This document shows, piece after piece, positions 39,782 through 49,474 of a DNA stretch of 53,454 nucleotides (its first letter is position 1; every line of letters begins with the position of its first letter). Location of the stretch: the NCBI GenBank assembly GCA_903939755.1, contig CAJAII010000047.1:1-53454 (forward strand), given 5' to 3'. Source of the DNA: an uncultured Flavobacteriales bacterium (GTDB taxonomy: Bacteria > Bacteroidota > Bacteroidia > Flavobacteriales_D > Crocinitomicaceae). Made by a program: the position numbers and the translations under genes. The notes below the pieces were generated by a model. The model made no database searches and was not told where the DNA came from. It saw nothing but the letters and a program-made list of their open reading frames with translations.

Positions 39782-40426
39782 ATGATTGTTTCACCTTCCG
39801 TACTATCTTGTGATTTTGGAAATATTGAACGAGACACAAAACTGCTACACAATTCCCAAGCTGATTGGTTGCACATCGATGTAATGGATGGCGTATTTGT
39901 TCCCAATATTTCTTTTGGCTTCCCCGTGCTTGAAGCAATTAGAAAACACACCAATAAAACGTTGGATGTTCATTTAATGATCGCCAATCCTGATCAATAT
40001 TTAGAAGCCTTCCAAAAGTCTGGCGCTGACTACCTTACTGTGCATTATGAGGCTTGCGTACATTTGAATAGAACCATTGCGCGGATTAAAGAATTGGGAA
40101 TGAAAGCAGGCGTTGCCTTGAATCCTCATACTCCAGTAAGCGTTTTAGAAGAAATCCTACCGTCATTAGATTTGGTGCTAATTATGTCTGTTAATCCAGG
40201 TTTTGGTGGTCAATCGTTTATTCCGTCAACAATTAGCAAAGTAAAAAAATTAAAATCATTACTTTCAAGCACAAATGCTAATGCGATAATTGAGATTGAT
40301 GGAGGCGTTAATCTAATTACAGGAAAAGAGTTAGCTGATGCAGGAGCAAATGCACTAGTTGCCGGAAGTTTTGTTTTCAATTCCGCTAATCCGAGTCAAA
40401 CAATTGCTGAATTAAAGGCACTTTAA
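39782..40426 (+). CDS. rpe: ribulose-phosphate 3-epimerase
   Basis: A 214-residue TIM-barrel enzyme interconverting ribulose-5-phosphate and xylulose-5-phosphate in the pentose phosphate pathway. Family motifs in order: SVLSCDFGNIERD, HIDVMDGVFVPNISFG (metal His/Asp), DVHLMIANPD, IMSVNPGFGGQSFI and EIDGGVN, ending with the phosphate-binding GANALVAGSFVF. The length is typical. Confidence 0.97.
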   Translation: MIVSPSVLSCDFGNIERDTKLLHNSQADWLHIDVMDGVFVPNISFGFPVLEAIRKHTNKTLDVHLMIANPDQYLEAFQKSGADYLTVHYEACVHLNRTIARIKELGMKAGVALNPHTPVSVLEEILPSLDLVLIMSVNPGFGGQSFIPSTISKVKKLKSLLSSTNANAIIEIDGGVNLITGKELADAGANALVAGSFVFNSANPSQTIAELKAL

Positions 40427-40463
40427 CACGTAACTTAAACGAGTCAATTTCGTTTCTAAATTT

Positions 40464-41555
40464 ATGAGAAAAATAATATTGATTTTCTTACTAATCTCTT
40501 TTGTCAACGTGAGCTATACTCAAGTTGATTTAGCCGAAAGAGAATTGCTGTTAAATCAAAAATTAGATGCCTTACGCCTAGCTAAAAGTGATGAAGAGAT
40601 GGATTCTTTAAATCTTATCTTCAAAAATGAAATGCTAAGCTTCTTAAAATTAGAAGGTGCATTTACCTATTCTATTACAAAATTAAAAACCGTTGCACTT
40701 CTTGACAGCCCCGACAAATTGGTTAGAATTGTTAACTGGAACCTAGAATACTCCGATATGTCTTATTCATATTGTGCCTATGTGATGAAATGGGATGAAG
40801 ATAAAGAAGAGGTGAAAATTATAGAACTTATTGATAAATTAGATCCTTATACAGCGAAACCCGAAGGCGTCATCGATGCAAAAAACTGGTATGGTGCTCT
40901 TTATTACAAAATACTACCTATTGAATACAATGGGAAAACGGAGTATACGCTTTTAGGTTGGGATGGTGGAACCTCCGATAGTAATTTTAAAATAATTGAC
41001 GTTTTAACTTTTGTTGGGAATACAGCAAAACTTGGAAGTCCATTGTTTAAGCAGAAAAATTCTTTTTCTAAACGAATTGTTTTCGAATACGCTGATAAAT
41101 CTACCATGTCGTTGAAATACGATGAACAATTAAATAGGATAGTTTACGATCATCTTTCCCCAGAGGTACCATCTCTAAAAGGTGTTTATTCTTATTATGT
41201 ACCTGATTTCTCGTATGATGCATTTGTTTGGGAAGAAGATAGCTGGTTATTGAAAGAAGATGTAATTGCTATCAATAAGGCAGGCGATGATAAAAAGAAA
41301 ACAGTATACGTATTAGATGAAAAAACTGGTGAACTCAAAGAGAAAAAGCTTCAAAATGAATGGGTAAATCCTGCAGATCCTAACAAAAAGAATGATATCG
41401 GACATGTAGCTAGAACACCTGAAAGTGAAGCAATAAACTTGGAAGAAAATAATGACGAACCGAAAATTAAAAGGAATAGACGGGATCGAAGAAATCCAAA
41501 TGGCTTGTCGGTAACAACCGGAAAATACAAACCTAAAAAACGACACAAACGTTAA
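40464..41555 (+). CDS. exported protein of unknown function with basic tail
   Basis: A 363-residue protein that I do not recognise. Signal peptide at 1-19 (NVSYTQ). The middle is beta-rich with many Tyr/Trp residues (WNLEYSDMSYSYC, DAKNWYGALYYKILPIEY, LLGWDGGTSDSNFKIIDVL). The last ~70 residues turn acidic and then strongly basic (KIKRNRRDRRN... KPKKRHKR), which looks disordered. No T9SS tail or lipobox, so it is probably periplasmic. It ends 6 nt before the CvfB-like gene, suggesting one transcript with it. Confidence 0.75.
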   Translation: MRKIILIFLLISFVNVSYTQVDLAERELLLNQKLDALRLAKSDEEMDSLNLIFKNEMLSFLKLEGAFTYSITKLKTVALLDSPDKLVRIVNWNLEYSDMSYSYCAYVMKWDEDKEEVKIIELIDKLDPYTAKPEGVIDAKNWYGALYYKILPIEYNGKTEYTLLGWDGGTSDSNFKIIDVLTFVGNTAKLGSPLFKQKNSFSKRIVFEYADKSTMSLKYDEQLNRIVYDHLSPEVPSLKGVYSYYVPDFSYDAFVWEEDSWLLKEDVIAINKAGDDKKKTVYVLDEKTGELKEKKLQNEWVNPADPNKKNDIGHVARTPESEAINLEENNDEPKIKRNRRDRRNPNGLSVTTGKYKPKKRHKR

Positions 41556-41561
41556 CTAAAA

Positions 41562-42389
41562 ATGCAACTAGGTATATTTAATAAACTAACAATTAACCGA
41601 TTAACATTAGTTGGTGCGTTTTTAGAAGACATTCAAGGAAATGAAGTATTGCTACCCAAAAAATACTTGACAGATGCTATGCAAGTAGACAGCGAAGTCA
41701 ATGTTTTCATAATGAAAGATTCTGAAAACAGAATTGTCGCTACCACAGAAACTCCTCACCTCTTATTACATGGATATGCTTACATGCGTATTGCTGAAAT
41801 AAATCCATTTGGCGCCTTTGCTGATTGGGGATTGGATAAAGATCTTTTTATTCCTTTTCGCGAGCAAATTTACAAGCTATTTATTGATGAAAAGTATTTG
41901 TTTACTTTAAAATATGATCACGAAACTGACCGCTTATTCGGTAGTATGAAGGTTCGCAAAACCTTTGAATTTTGCGATATCGACATGACGGGTGAAGAAG
42001 TAGATTTATTGATTTGCGAACAAACAGAATTAGGAATTAACGTAATCGTAAATAATAGATATTCAGGTCTCATCTATACGCAGGATTTTAACAAACCCTT
42101 AGAAAGAGGTGATCGAACTAAAGGTTTTGTCACCAAAGTACGTGAAGATGGAAAATTAGACATTCGATTTGAACCTACTACTTTTGAAAAGTACGACATT
42201 GCTTCAGAAGAATTACTTGAGAAATTAAGAAAAGACAAAGTGCTTTTCTTAACAGATCGTTCTAATCCAGAAGATATCAGGGAACAATTGGGGATGAGTA
42301 AAAAGACCTTTAAACAGGCTGTCGGAAAGTTATACCGCCACCGAAAAATTAATTTATTAACGGATCGAATTGAATTCATCGAAAATTAA
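41562..42389 (+). CDS. CvfB/YitL-like S1-domain RNA-binding protein
   Basis: A 275-residue cytoplasmic protein. It shows consecutive S1-like OB modules: residues ~1-60 (LGIFNKLTINRLTLVGAFL), ~65-135 (YMRIAEINPFGAFADWGLDKDLFIPFREQ) and ~140-205 (LGINVIVNNRYSGLIYTQDF). A C-terminal winged helix follows (~210-275, DRSNPEDIREQLGMSKKTFKQAVGKLYRHRKI). This is the architecture of CvfB, an RNA-binding protein that affects virulence gene expression in Staphylococcus. The target RNAs here are unknown. Confidence 0.88.
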   Translation: MQLGIFNKLTINRLTLVGAFLEDIQGNEVLLPKKYLTDAMQVDSEVNVFIMKDSENRIVATTETPHLLLHGYAYMRIAEINPFGAFADWGLDKDLFIPFREQIYKLFIDEKYLFTLKYDHETDRLFGSMKVRKTFEFCDIDMTGEEVDLLICEQTELGINVIVNNRYSGLIYTQDFNKPLERGDRTKGFVTKVREDGKLDIRFEPTTFEKYDIASEELLEKLRKDKVLFLTDRSNPEDIREQLGMSKKTFKQAVGKLYRHRKINLLTDRIEFIEN

Positions 42390-42461
42390 ATTGCGAACCA
42401 TTACTTTACCTTTAAGCTCCAAGCATACCATACGGATGCAGAATAATTAAATTCCAATAAT

Positions 42462-44147
42462 TTGGACCCAAATCACCCTAGCTATTTCAATGAATTCAAA
42501 TCGTCATTAAAAGATGTTACGATTGATTCGAAATTTGTTTACCCCTTCTATTATTCTCCCACACAACTTGGGCTTCTTGCCGCCGAAGAATTAAAAGATT
42601 TTCTAATAGAACAAAAAGATTGGGAACATGATTTTGGGATGAATAATGATTCCAAAAATTCGGGAATTGGTAAAATGTTTGGCGTGTTAGTTGTCAAAAA
42701 TAAAGAAGGAAAACTGGGATACCTTGCCGCTTTTTCTGGAAAACTAGCAGGGAAAAATCACCATCCTCATTTCGTTCCACCAGTTTTTGATATGCTGGAA
42801 GAAGATAGTTTTTTTCTAAAGGAAATTCAACAATTAAATGAATTCAATCGTAAAATTAAGATCCTAGAGACGGATGAAAAATTTATTGCCCTTAACAAAC
42901 TAAAAGAGCAACTTTCATTTGATGCGAATAAGGCATTGACAAACATAAAAGATAAAATAAGCATCGCGAAAGCAGCAAGAAAAACGATACGACAAAACTT
43001 ATCGCAGGATGAAGGTCTCGATCATGATTCCATTTTAGCATCCTTAAGAAAAGAAAGTATTACTGAACAAGCTTTTTATAAAAATCAACGGGCTCATTGG
43101 AAGCTGGAGCAGGATAAATTAGAAATCGAAATTTCACCAATAATGGAAGAAATTCAATCCTTAAAACTTGATAGAAAAAATCAATCTTCCGAATTACAAC
43201 AACAATTATTTGACAACTACAAATTTTTTAATATTCTTGGTGAACAAAAGAACATAGGGGAATTATTTTCTGATTCTTATACCCAAAAACCACCAGCTGC
43301 CGCAGGAGAATGCGCTGCACCGAAATTATTGCAATATGCCTACTTGCATGGCTTGCAACCCATCACAATAGCAGAATTCTGGTGGGGCCAATCTCCAAAA
43401 TCTGACATTCGTGTGCATGGGCAATATTATCCCGCTTGCCGTGGCAAATGTGGACCAATATTAGCTCATATGTTAAAAGGATTAGAGGTTGCCGAAAATC
43501 CAATGCTTAAAAATCCTGCTGAAGGAAAATCCATCGAAATTATTTATCAGGACGAATACCTCGTAGTCATTAATAAACCAGCTGAATTTCTAGCAGTTCC
43601 AGGCATACATATTAAAGATTCCGTTGCCGAAAGAATGAGATCTCTATTTCCCAATTCGACTGGACCTTTAGTTGTTCATCGCCTAGACATGTCAACCTCT
43701 GGATTAATGTTAATTGCGTTGACAAGTGAAGTTTACATCGACTTACAGAAACAATTCATAGAAAGAAAAATACATAAAGAATATGAAGCGCTCTTGGAAG
43801 GAAATCTTTCTCAGGATAAGGGTGAAATTCGCCTGCCTCTTCGCTTAGATATAGATGATCGACCTCGCCAACTAGTTTGTTTTAAACATGGAAAATCAGC
43901 TCACACAAATTGGGAAGTCATTGAAAGAAAAGATGGTAGAACAAGAGTATTATTTCAACCAATAACTGGAAGAACCCATCAATTGCGTGTGCATGCGGCT
44001 CATTCCTTGGGACTGAATGCACCCATTGTTGGCGATGATCTTTATGGAAAAATGGAGAATCGATTGCATTTACATGCAGCAAAGATCATTTTTGTACATC
44101 CTGTCAGTAAGGAAACTATGGAGATTAAATTAAAGGCTTCGTTCTAA
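42462..44147 (+). CDS. RluA-family pseudouridine synthase with long N-terminal extension; TTG start
   Basis: A 561-residue protein. The C-terminal ~210 residues are an RluA pseudouridine synthase with the catalytic aspartate D409 in HRLDMSTSG, preceded by VVINKPAEFLAVPG and followed by GRTHQLRVHAA. The N-terminal ~345 residues contain an aromatic start (YPFYYSPTQLGLLAAEEL), a coiled-coil-like centre (~130-260) and a Cys-bearing segment (AGECAAPKLLQYAYLHGL... ACRGKCGP). Similar extended RluA proteins occur in other Bacteroidota. An in-frame stop at 42444-42446 and the absence of any ATG before residue 61 make TTG 42462 the likely start. The RNA target is unknown. Confidence 0.87.
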   Translation: MDPNHPSYFNEFKSSLKDVTIDSKFVYPFYYSPTQLGLLAAEELKDFLIEQKDWEHDFGMNNDSKNSGIGKMFGVLVVKNKEGKLGYLAAFSGKLAGKNHHPHFVPPVFDMLEEDSFFLKEIQQLNEFNRKIKILETDEKFIALNKLKEQLSFDANKALTNIKDKISIAKAARKTIRQNLSQDEGLDHDSILASLRKESITEQAFYKNQRAHWKLEQDKLEIEISPIMEEIQSLKLDRKNQSSELQQQLFDNYKFFNILGEQKNIGELFSDSYTQKPPAAAGECAAPKLLQYAYLHGLQPITIAEFWWGQSPKSDIRVHGQYYPACRGKCGPILAHMLKGLEVAENPMLKNPAEGKSIEIIYQDEYLVVINKPAEFLAVPGIHIKDSVAERMRSLFPNSTGPLVVHRLDMSTSGLMLIALTSEVYIDLQKQFIERKIHKEYEALLEGNLSQDKGEIRLPLRLDIDDRPRQLVCFKHGKSAHTNWEVIERKDGRTRVLFQPITGRTHQLRVHAAHSLGLNAPIVGDDLYGKMENRLHLHAAKIIFVHPVSKETMEIKLKASF

Positions 44148-44201
44148 TGTTATATTATGTTTAACAATTCTGAATAACTTAATATATATCAATTTATAAC
44201 T

Positions 44202-44209
44202 TATTTTTG
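44202..44209 (+). promoter_or_regulatory. -7 element of the lamin-tail T9SS gene
   Basis: TATTTTTG fits TAnnTTTG, about 52 nt ahead of ATG 44262. No -33 TTG at normal spacing. Confidence 0.3.
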
Positions 44210-44261
44210 TGTGCAATTTTAAAATTAGAACTCTCTCCAATTATACACAGCCCCTGCACAA

Positions 44262-46958
44262 ATGAACTTCTTTAAACACAATAACCTGGTTTCAAATAGC
44301 AATCTATTATTAATTCTTATAGTATTTATTGTTGGAAACAACCATTTCTTTTCCCAAGGTGGCACCTTAGCCAATCCTATTTTTAGTGAAAACTTTGGCT
44401 CCTTAGCAAACAATACCACATTAACAAATACCAATACTGCTTTTAGTTACGTGCGATTAGTAACCTCTCCAAGTCAAATAATAGCATTATCTCCATCCAA
44501 TTTTACAGGAAGCGCTATGATCCTTAATGCAGTATCTGGAGTCATTTCCACAGTAGATAAAACAGGTCTTACCGCTTTTTCAAGTGGAACTTTCACCTTT
44601 AGCTTTAGAACTCCGGCTTCGTTAACAGGTGCAGTATTATTGAGTGGCGTTGGCACAGGCGCAACATTTGGATCAAATAGTGGATTTACAGGGGCTCAAT
44701 TATCAGCCGCTTTCCAAGTATCGGGAACTAATTTACAAATCCGAAATAACAATGCATGGACAACCGTTCAATCCGTTGCTCCTTCCACAAGTTATTCCAT
44801 TTGCATTGTTTTTAATAACACAGCAGGTTCATTAAGTTATGGTTCCTCCTCTACCCTTCCTACAAATAAATGCCATGTATGGATAAATGGAACCTATGTA
44901 AATGAATACGCAACTGCAACAGCGGGATTAGCGGCATCTGCTTTTAGAATATATACATCAACGGGTTCATTTGAAGTTGATAATGTAGCGGTTTATAATT
45001 CTTTGCCAGTTGTTGCGTCTTCCGCTCCAGTAATTACTAACATTACTCCCGGTAGCACCTTACTTTCAGTTGCCTTTACTGCTCCTACATCCAACGGCGG
45101 TTCTGCTATTTCAAATTACTTGTATTCTGTTAATAATGGCACCAGCTATACTTCGGCAAATTCAACAACTTCCCCAATTGTAATAACTGGCTTAACAAAT
45201 GGAGTTACTTACCCCATTTTAATTTTGGCGGTAAATAATGCGGGAAATAGTCCTGCAAGTAACGGCATGAATGGAACACCTGTCGCAGCGAATACAGTAC
45301 CCGTATTATCTACATCAGCAGTAAGTAATATCACTGCCACAACTAGCGATTTAACTGGAACGATTACTTCTGATGGTGGCGCAAATATCAGCGCAAATGG
45401 ATTTGTCTATAGCAGCACAGACCCAACTCCAACTATTGGTGAAGCTGGAGTTACATCTGTTGTAATTGGATCGGGAACATCTCCAATAAATGGAAGTATT
45501 ACAGGTTTGAATGCCAACCAATTGTATTATTTTCAAGCCTATGCAACCAACAGTGTTGGCACAAGCTATGGCGGTATTTTATCCTTTACGACTTTGTTGC
45601 CAACCGCTCCAAATGCTACTAACGCCAGCAGTATTGGTTCATATGGTTTTAATGCGAACTGGAATGCTGTAGCAAATGCGAGTAATTACTTTTTAGATGT
45701 TTACAATCCAAATTATCCGGTTACATCAGACTTAATAATAAGCGAATACGTGGAAGGATCTGGAAACAATAAATACTTGGAAATATATAATGGGACATCC
45801 ACCACCATTAATTTAGCGAACTATGAAATTCGAATTTATGCTAATGGAAGTCCAACAGCAACTGCTACTTATGCCTTATCAGGAACCTTAAACCATGGAG
45901 GAACCATTATTATAAAAAACAACAGTGCCTCACTAAGTTTAACGGCTGGTCTTACAGTTCTATCCTCCTCACTTATGAACTTTAACGGCAATGATGCCGT
46001 AGCAATTTACAAAGTTTCTACTTCCAGTTTTGTAGATATATTTGGTGTTATTGGTAGCGACCCTGGAGCAGCGTGGACAAGTGGAAGTTTGAGTACATTA
46101 GATAAAACATTAAGAAGAAAAACCAACGTTACAGGAGGAATTACAAGCAATCCAGCAGGTACTTTTGCAAGTTTAGCCAGCCAATGGGATGTATTCAATA
46201 TAGATGTAGTAACAGGAATTGGGACGCATGGTGCAGGAATTATCTATCTTGCTGGCTATCAAAATCTATCTGTTGGGAATGTCTTATTTAATAGTGTATC
46301 AGGTGCAGGTGTAAACCCGAACACTGAGTACCATTATGTAGTTCGTGCCTACATTCCAAATGGGACAAGTAGTAACTCAAATGAAATTATTGTCTTTACG
46401 ACAAACAACATGGCATTACCCATTCAACTTCTTTCTTTCCAAGCAAATTGCACGAATGGAAATTCGGTTGATATTAGTTGGATTACTGCTTCAGAGCACA
46501 ACACGGATTATTTTTTGATAGAAAAATCAAGCGATGGACTAACATGGGTGGTTCTCGCTGAGCAAAAAGCCGCTGGTAATTCATTTGAAGAAATTCAATA
46601 CCATGTTTTTGATATTGCATCAAAGTCTGCACAGGTTTATTACCGACTAAAACAAATAGACATAGATGGTAAATCTGAAATTTTTGATCCAATAAGCTTC
46701 CATTGCAACGAAGATAACGACGACATTTATTCGTATCCAAACCCAAGCAACGAAGAATTTTCAATTGCAATCAAAGCTCATTCTTCAGATGAAAAAGGAA
46801 ATGTAACAATTTCAAATAGCCTTGGTAAATCAGTTTACTCGAGCTGCTATAATTTAGTAATCGGAAACAACAATATTCATGTAAATGCAGGTCCATTAAA
46901 ACCTGGTGCCTACACAATCGAAATAAACAACAAACGATTCATTCATATTATTTATTAA
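44262..46958 (+). CDS. T9SS-exported protein with FN3-like domains and a lamin-tail domain
   Basis: An 898-residue secreted protein with an N-terminal hydrophobic signal (~15-32, ends HHFFSQ). Residues ~33-245 form a beta-sandwich-like region (NLQIRNNNAWTTV... SFEVDNVAVYN). FN3-like domains lie at ~251-345 and ~347-446. A third FN3 starts at ~448 (FNANWNAVANASNYFLDVYN) but is broken by a lamin-tail domain at ~487-656 (LIISEYVEGSGNNKYLEIYN... FNGNDAVAIYK). Its second half then resumes (AGYQNLSVGN... EYHYVVRAYIPNGTSS). The end is a type A T9SS sorting domain (IYSYPNPSNEEF... GAYTIEINN). Lamin-tail modules often accompany extracellular nucleases and phosphatases, but no catalytic domain is visible here. 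Confidence 0.9.
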   Translation: MNFFKHNNLVSNSNLLLILIVFIVGNNHFFSQGGTLANPIFSENFGSLANNTTLTNTNTAFSYVRLVTSPSQIIALSPSNFTGSAMILNAVSGVISTVDKTGLTAFSSGTFTFSFRTPASLTGAVLLSGVGTGATFGSNSGFTGAQLSAAFQVSGTNLQIRNNNAWTTVQSVAPSTSYSICIVFNNTAGSLSYGSSSTLPTNKCHVWINGTYVNEYATATAGLAASAFRIYTSTGSFEVDNVAVYNSLPVVASSAPVITNITPGSTLLSVAFTAPTSNGGSAISNYLYSVNNGTSYTSANSTTSPIVITGLTNGVTYPILILAVNNAGNSPASNGMNGTPVAANTVPVLSTSAVSNITATTSDLTGTITSDGGANISANGFVYSSTDPTPTIGEAGVTSVVIGSGTSPINGSITGLNANQLYYFQAYATNSVGTSYGGILSFTTLLPTAPNATNASSIGSYGFNANWNAVANASNYFLDVYNPNYPVTSDLIISEYVEGSGNNKYLEIYNGTSTTINLANYEIRIYANGSPTATATYALSGTLNHGGTIIIKNNSASLSLTAGLTVLSSSLMNFNGNDAVAIYKVSTSSFVDIFGVIGSDPGAAWTSGSLSTLDKTLRRKTNVTGGITSNPAGTFASLASQWDVFNIDVVTGIGTHGAGIIYLAGYQNLSVGNVLFNSVSGAGVNPNTEYHYVVRAYIPNGTSSNSNEIIVFTTNNMALPIQLLSFQANCTNGNSVDISWITASEHNTDYFLIEKSSDGLTWVVLAEQKAAGNSFEEIQYHVFDIASKSAQVYYRLKQIDIDGKSEIFDPISFHCNEDNDDIYSYPNPSNEEFSIAIKAHSSDEKGNVTISNSLGKSVYSSCYNLVIGNNNIHVNAGPLKPGAYTIEINNKRFIHIIY

Positions 46959-47036
46959 TATTTAGGCAAATAAAAAATTGAATTAGTTTTTTTTTCGTAA
47001 AATTGTTGAAGAAAATTGAATCTTAAAATTAAAATT

Positions 47037-47717
47037 ATGAAAAAAATAGTACTTGGAATTACTTGTCTCCTTTTTATATCTCAATCAAAAGCACAAAATT
47101 TAGGCTTCCAATTGGAAGGCCAACTTAAAGGAATGGAAAGCTCTACCTGGTTATTAAATAACAACATATCTGACAAGGGAGCTGAGCAAGATTACGCTCC
47201 AGGATGGGGCACCACTTTTGGTTTAGGAATAAATGGTTATTTCAAATCGGTAGGTTTAGGGGTTGAATTATTAGCAGGAACTCACAAAGGATCCTATAAA
47301 GGCGTTGTGTTGACAAATGAATACACATCAGAAGTTCAATTAAAGCAAATACAAATTCCAATACTATTGAAATTACGAGGCGAAAATGGTGGCTATTTTG
47401 AAATTGGCCCTCAATTCAATATGATTTCTTCAGCAAGATACACCTTTGATGGATTCGGAAATACAACTTCAGATGTTAAATCGGACTATCAAAACTATAC
47501 CTCTGTAGTGATGGGTTTTGGAGCAAATATGCAATTATTAAAAAGTATTCCCTTAGGCTTGTTAATAGGTATGCGATTGAATTATGGTTTCGCCGATGCT
47601 AAAGGTGTAGATGCTTTCGGCAATAAATTAAGTAATAGTATCTTCTACCCTACTTATGAAAAAACAATGGCTGTTTCAGCCGGTCTACAAATTGGATTCA
47701 GCTATAAGTTTAATTAA
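47037..47717 (+). CDS. outer-membrane beta-barrel protein (PorT-like)
   Basis: A 226-residue protein. I start at ATG 47037, which gives a clean signal peptide (MKKIVLGITCLLF... KAQ); an in-frame TTG at 47016 is less likely. The mature part alternates amphipathic beta strands (LGFQLEGQL, FGLGINGYFKSVGLGVELLAG, IQIPILLKLRG, YFEIGPQFNMISS, GLQIGFSYKFN) and ends in an aromatic residue followed by Asn, as in eight-stranded outer-membrane barrels. The KQIQIPILLKLRGEN segment is typical of the PorT/OMP_b-brl_2 family. No specific transport role can be assigned. Confidence 0.82.
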   Translation: MKKIVLGITCLLFISQSKAQNLGFQLEGQLKGMESSTWLLNNNISDKGAEQDYAPGWGTTFGLGINGYFKSVGLGVELLAGTHKGSYKGVVLTNEYTSEVQLKQIQIPILLKLRGENGGYFEIGPQFNMISSARYTFDGFGNTTSDVKSDYQNYTSVVMGFGANMQLLKSIPLGLLIGMRLNYGFADAKGVDAFGNKLSNSIFYPTYEKTMAVSAGLQIGFSYKFN

Positions 47718-47754
47718 GCGCATCTATATTTCTCGGGTATTTTAAGAATTCTAT

Positions 47755-47762
47755 TATCTTTG
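47755..47762 (+). promoter_or_regulatory. -7 element of efp
   Basis: TATCTTTG matches TAnnTTTG; the ATG at 47779 follows 16 nt later, giving a short leader. No -33 TTG at normal spacing. Confidence 0.4.
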
Positions 47763-47778
47763 ACACCAAAATTAACCA

Positions 47779-48345
47779 ATGGCTACAACTGCAGAGATAC
47801 GAAATGGATTGTGCATTAGACACAATGAAAAATTATTTCAGATTATTGAATTTCAACATGTAAAACCTGGAAAAGGCCCTGCCTTTGTGCGTACAAAAAT
47901 GAGGCAAATTGAAACCGGAAGAGTAATCGAAAACACCTTTTCAGCGGGACATAAAATTGAAATTGTTCGTATAGAAAATAGAGAATACCAATACTTATAT
48001 CAAGAACCAGAATCATTTGTTTTCATGAACAATGAAAGTTATGAGCAAGTTAACATTCCATTAAAAATGGTTGAAAAGCCTGACTTTTTACAAGAAGGAA
48101 TGATAGTAAATATTTTATTTCATGCGGAAGAAGAGACACCGTTAGTGGTGGAATTACCTATGTATATTACAGCGGAGGTTACCTACACAGAACCTGGCGT
48201 AAAAGGAGATACGGCTACTAATTCGATGAAACCAGCTACTATATCAACTGGTGCTGAAGTTAAGGTTCCCTTATTTATTGCAAACGGAGAAATTATCAAA
48301 GTCGATACAAGAACTGGCGTATATGTTGAACGCGTAAAATCATAA
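47779..48345 (+). CDS. efp: translation elongation factor P
   Basis: A 188-residue three-domain factor that relieves ribosome stalling at polyproline. The KOW-like domain I carries the tip loop [12 protein letters not shown] with K32 at the usual modified position. Domain II is the OB fold (~65-125). Domain III has the family signature [27 protein letters not shown]. The length is standard. No epmA/yjeK-type modifying enzyme is seen in this window. Confidence 0.98.
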   Translation: MATTAEIRNGLCIRHNEKLFQIIEFQHVKPGKGPAFVRTKMRQIETGRVIENTFSAGHKIEIVRIENREYQYLYQEPESFVFMNNESYEQVNIPLKMVEKPDFLQEGMIVNILFHAEEETPLVVELPMYITAEVTYTEPGVKGDTATNSMKPATISTGAEVKVPLFIANGEIIKVDTRTGVYVERVKS

Positions 48346-48374
48346 TTGATTCCATCCCAAAACAAAAAACAAAA

Positions 48375-49457
48375 ATGAAGAATACAGCACTTTCACATAT
48401 TCACGAACAACTTGGTGCCAAAATGGTCCCATTTGCAGGTTACAATATGCCTGTTCAATATGAAGGCGTAAACGCTGAACATGAATGTGTGCGAAATCAC
48501 GTTGGTGTATTTGATGTTTCACACATGGGTGAATTCGTAATAAAAGGCCCTAATGCTTTAGCGTTGATTCAATCGTTTTCTTCAAATGACGCGGCTGTTT
48601 TGGTAGACGGAAAGGCGCAGTATGCCTGCATGCCTAACGGAAAAGGAGGAATTGTAGATGACCTTATCATTTACCGTGTCAATGCGGAAGAATATTTTAT
48701 CGTTGTTAATGCATCAAACATTGAAAAAGATTGGAATTGGATGTCCAAACTTAATACTATGGGTGCAGAAATGCATAATCTTTCGGATGCTTATTCTTTA
48801 TTAGCTATTCAAGGCCCCAAAGCAGCAGAGGCCATGCAATCCTTGACTGATATTGATCTTTCTGCCATGGTATATTATACATTTCAGCATGCGACTTTTG
48901 CAGGAATTGAGAATATTATGGTGTCCGCAACTGGTTACACCGGTTCAGGAGGATTTGAAATTTATGTAAAAAATGAAGATGCCGAAAAGGTATGGAACGA
49001 GGTGTTTAAAGCGGGTGATGCTTTTGGCATTAAACCGATTGGATTAGCTGCCCGTGATACTTTACGATTAGAAATGGGTTTCTGCTTGTATGGAAATGAT
49101 ATCGACGATACTACCTCTCCATTGGAAGCAGGATTAGGATGGATAACGAAATTCACTAAAGAATTTGTCGATTCAGCATTTTTATTAGCACAAAAAGAAG
49201 CCGGTGTTACGCGAAAACTAGTTGCTTTCGAAATGATTGACCGTGGAATTCCTCGTCACGATTACCCTATCCTTGATGCGAATAACCAAGTAATTGGAAA
49301 AGTCACCTCTGGAACGATGTCCCCAAGTACCAAAAAAGCAATTGGAATGGGATATGTAGCAACCGGACATAATGCCCTAGAATCTGAAATTTTTATCGAA
49401 ATTCGAGAAAAAGGAATAAAAGCTAAGGTGGTTAAAGCGCCATTTTATAAGAAATAA
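48375..49457 (+). CDS. gcvT: aminomethyltransferase (glycine cleavage T protein)
   Basis: A 360-residue tetrahydrofolate-dependent enzyme of the glycine cleavage system; it transfers the methylene group from the aminomethylated H protein. Family markers: [16 protein letters not shown] and FDVSHMGEF near the N terminus with the catalytic Asp region, [34 protein letters not shown], and [21 protein letters not shown]. It follows efp by 29 nt and may share its transcript. gcvP and gcvH are not in the window. Confidence 0.97.
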   Translation: MKNTALSHIHEQLGAKMVPFAGYNMPVQYEGVNAEHECVRNHVGVFDVSHMGEFVIKGPNALALIQSFSSNDAAVLVDGKAQYACMPNGKGGIVDDLIIYRVNAEEYFIVVNASNIEKDWNWMSKLNTMGAEMHNLSDAYSLLAIQGPKAAEAMQSLTDIDLSAMVYYTFQHATFAGIENIMVSATGYTGSGGFEIYVKNEDAEKVWNEVFKAGDAFGIKPIGLAARDTLRLEMGFCLYGNDIDDTTSPLEAGLGWITKFTKEFVDSAFLLAQKEAGVTRKLVAFEMIDRGIPRHDYPILDANNQVIGKVTSGTMSPSTKKAIGMGYVATGHNALESEIFIEIREKGIKAKVVKAPFYKK

Positions 49458-49474
49458 CTTAAAACTCAAATAAA

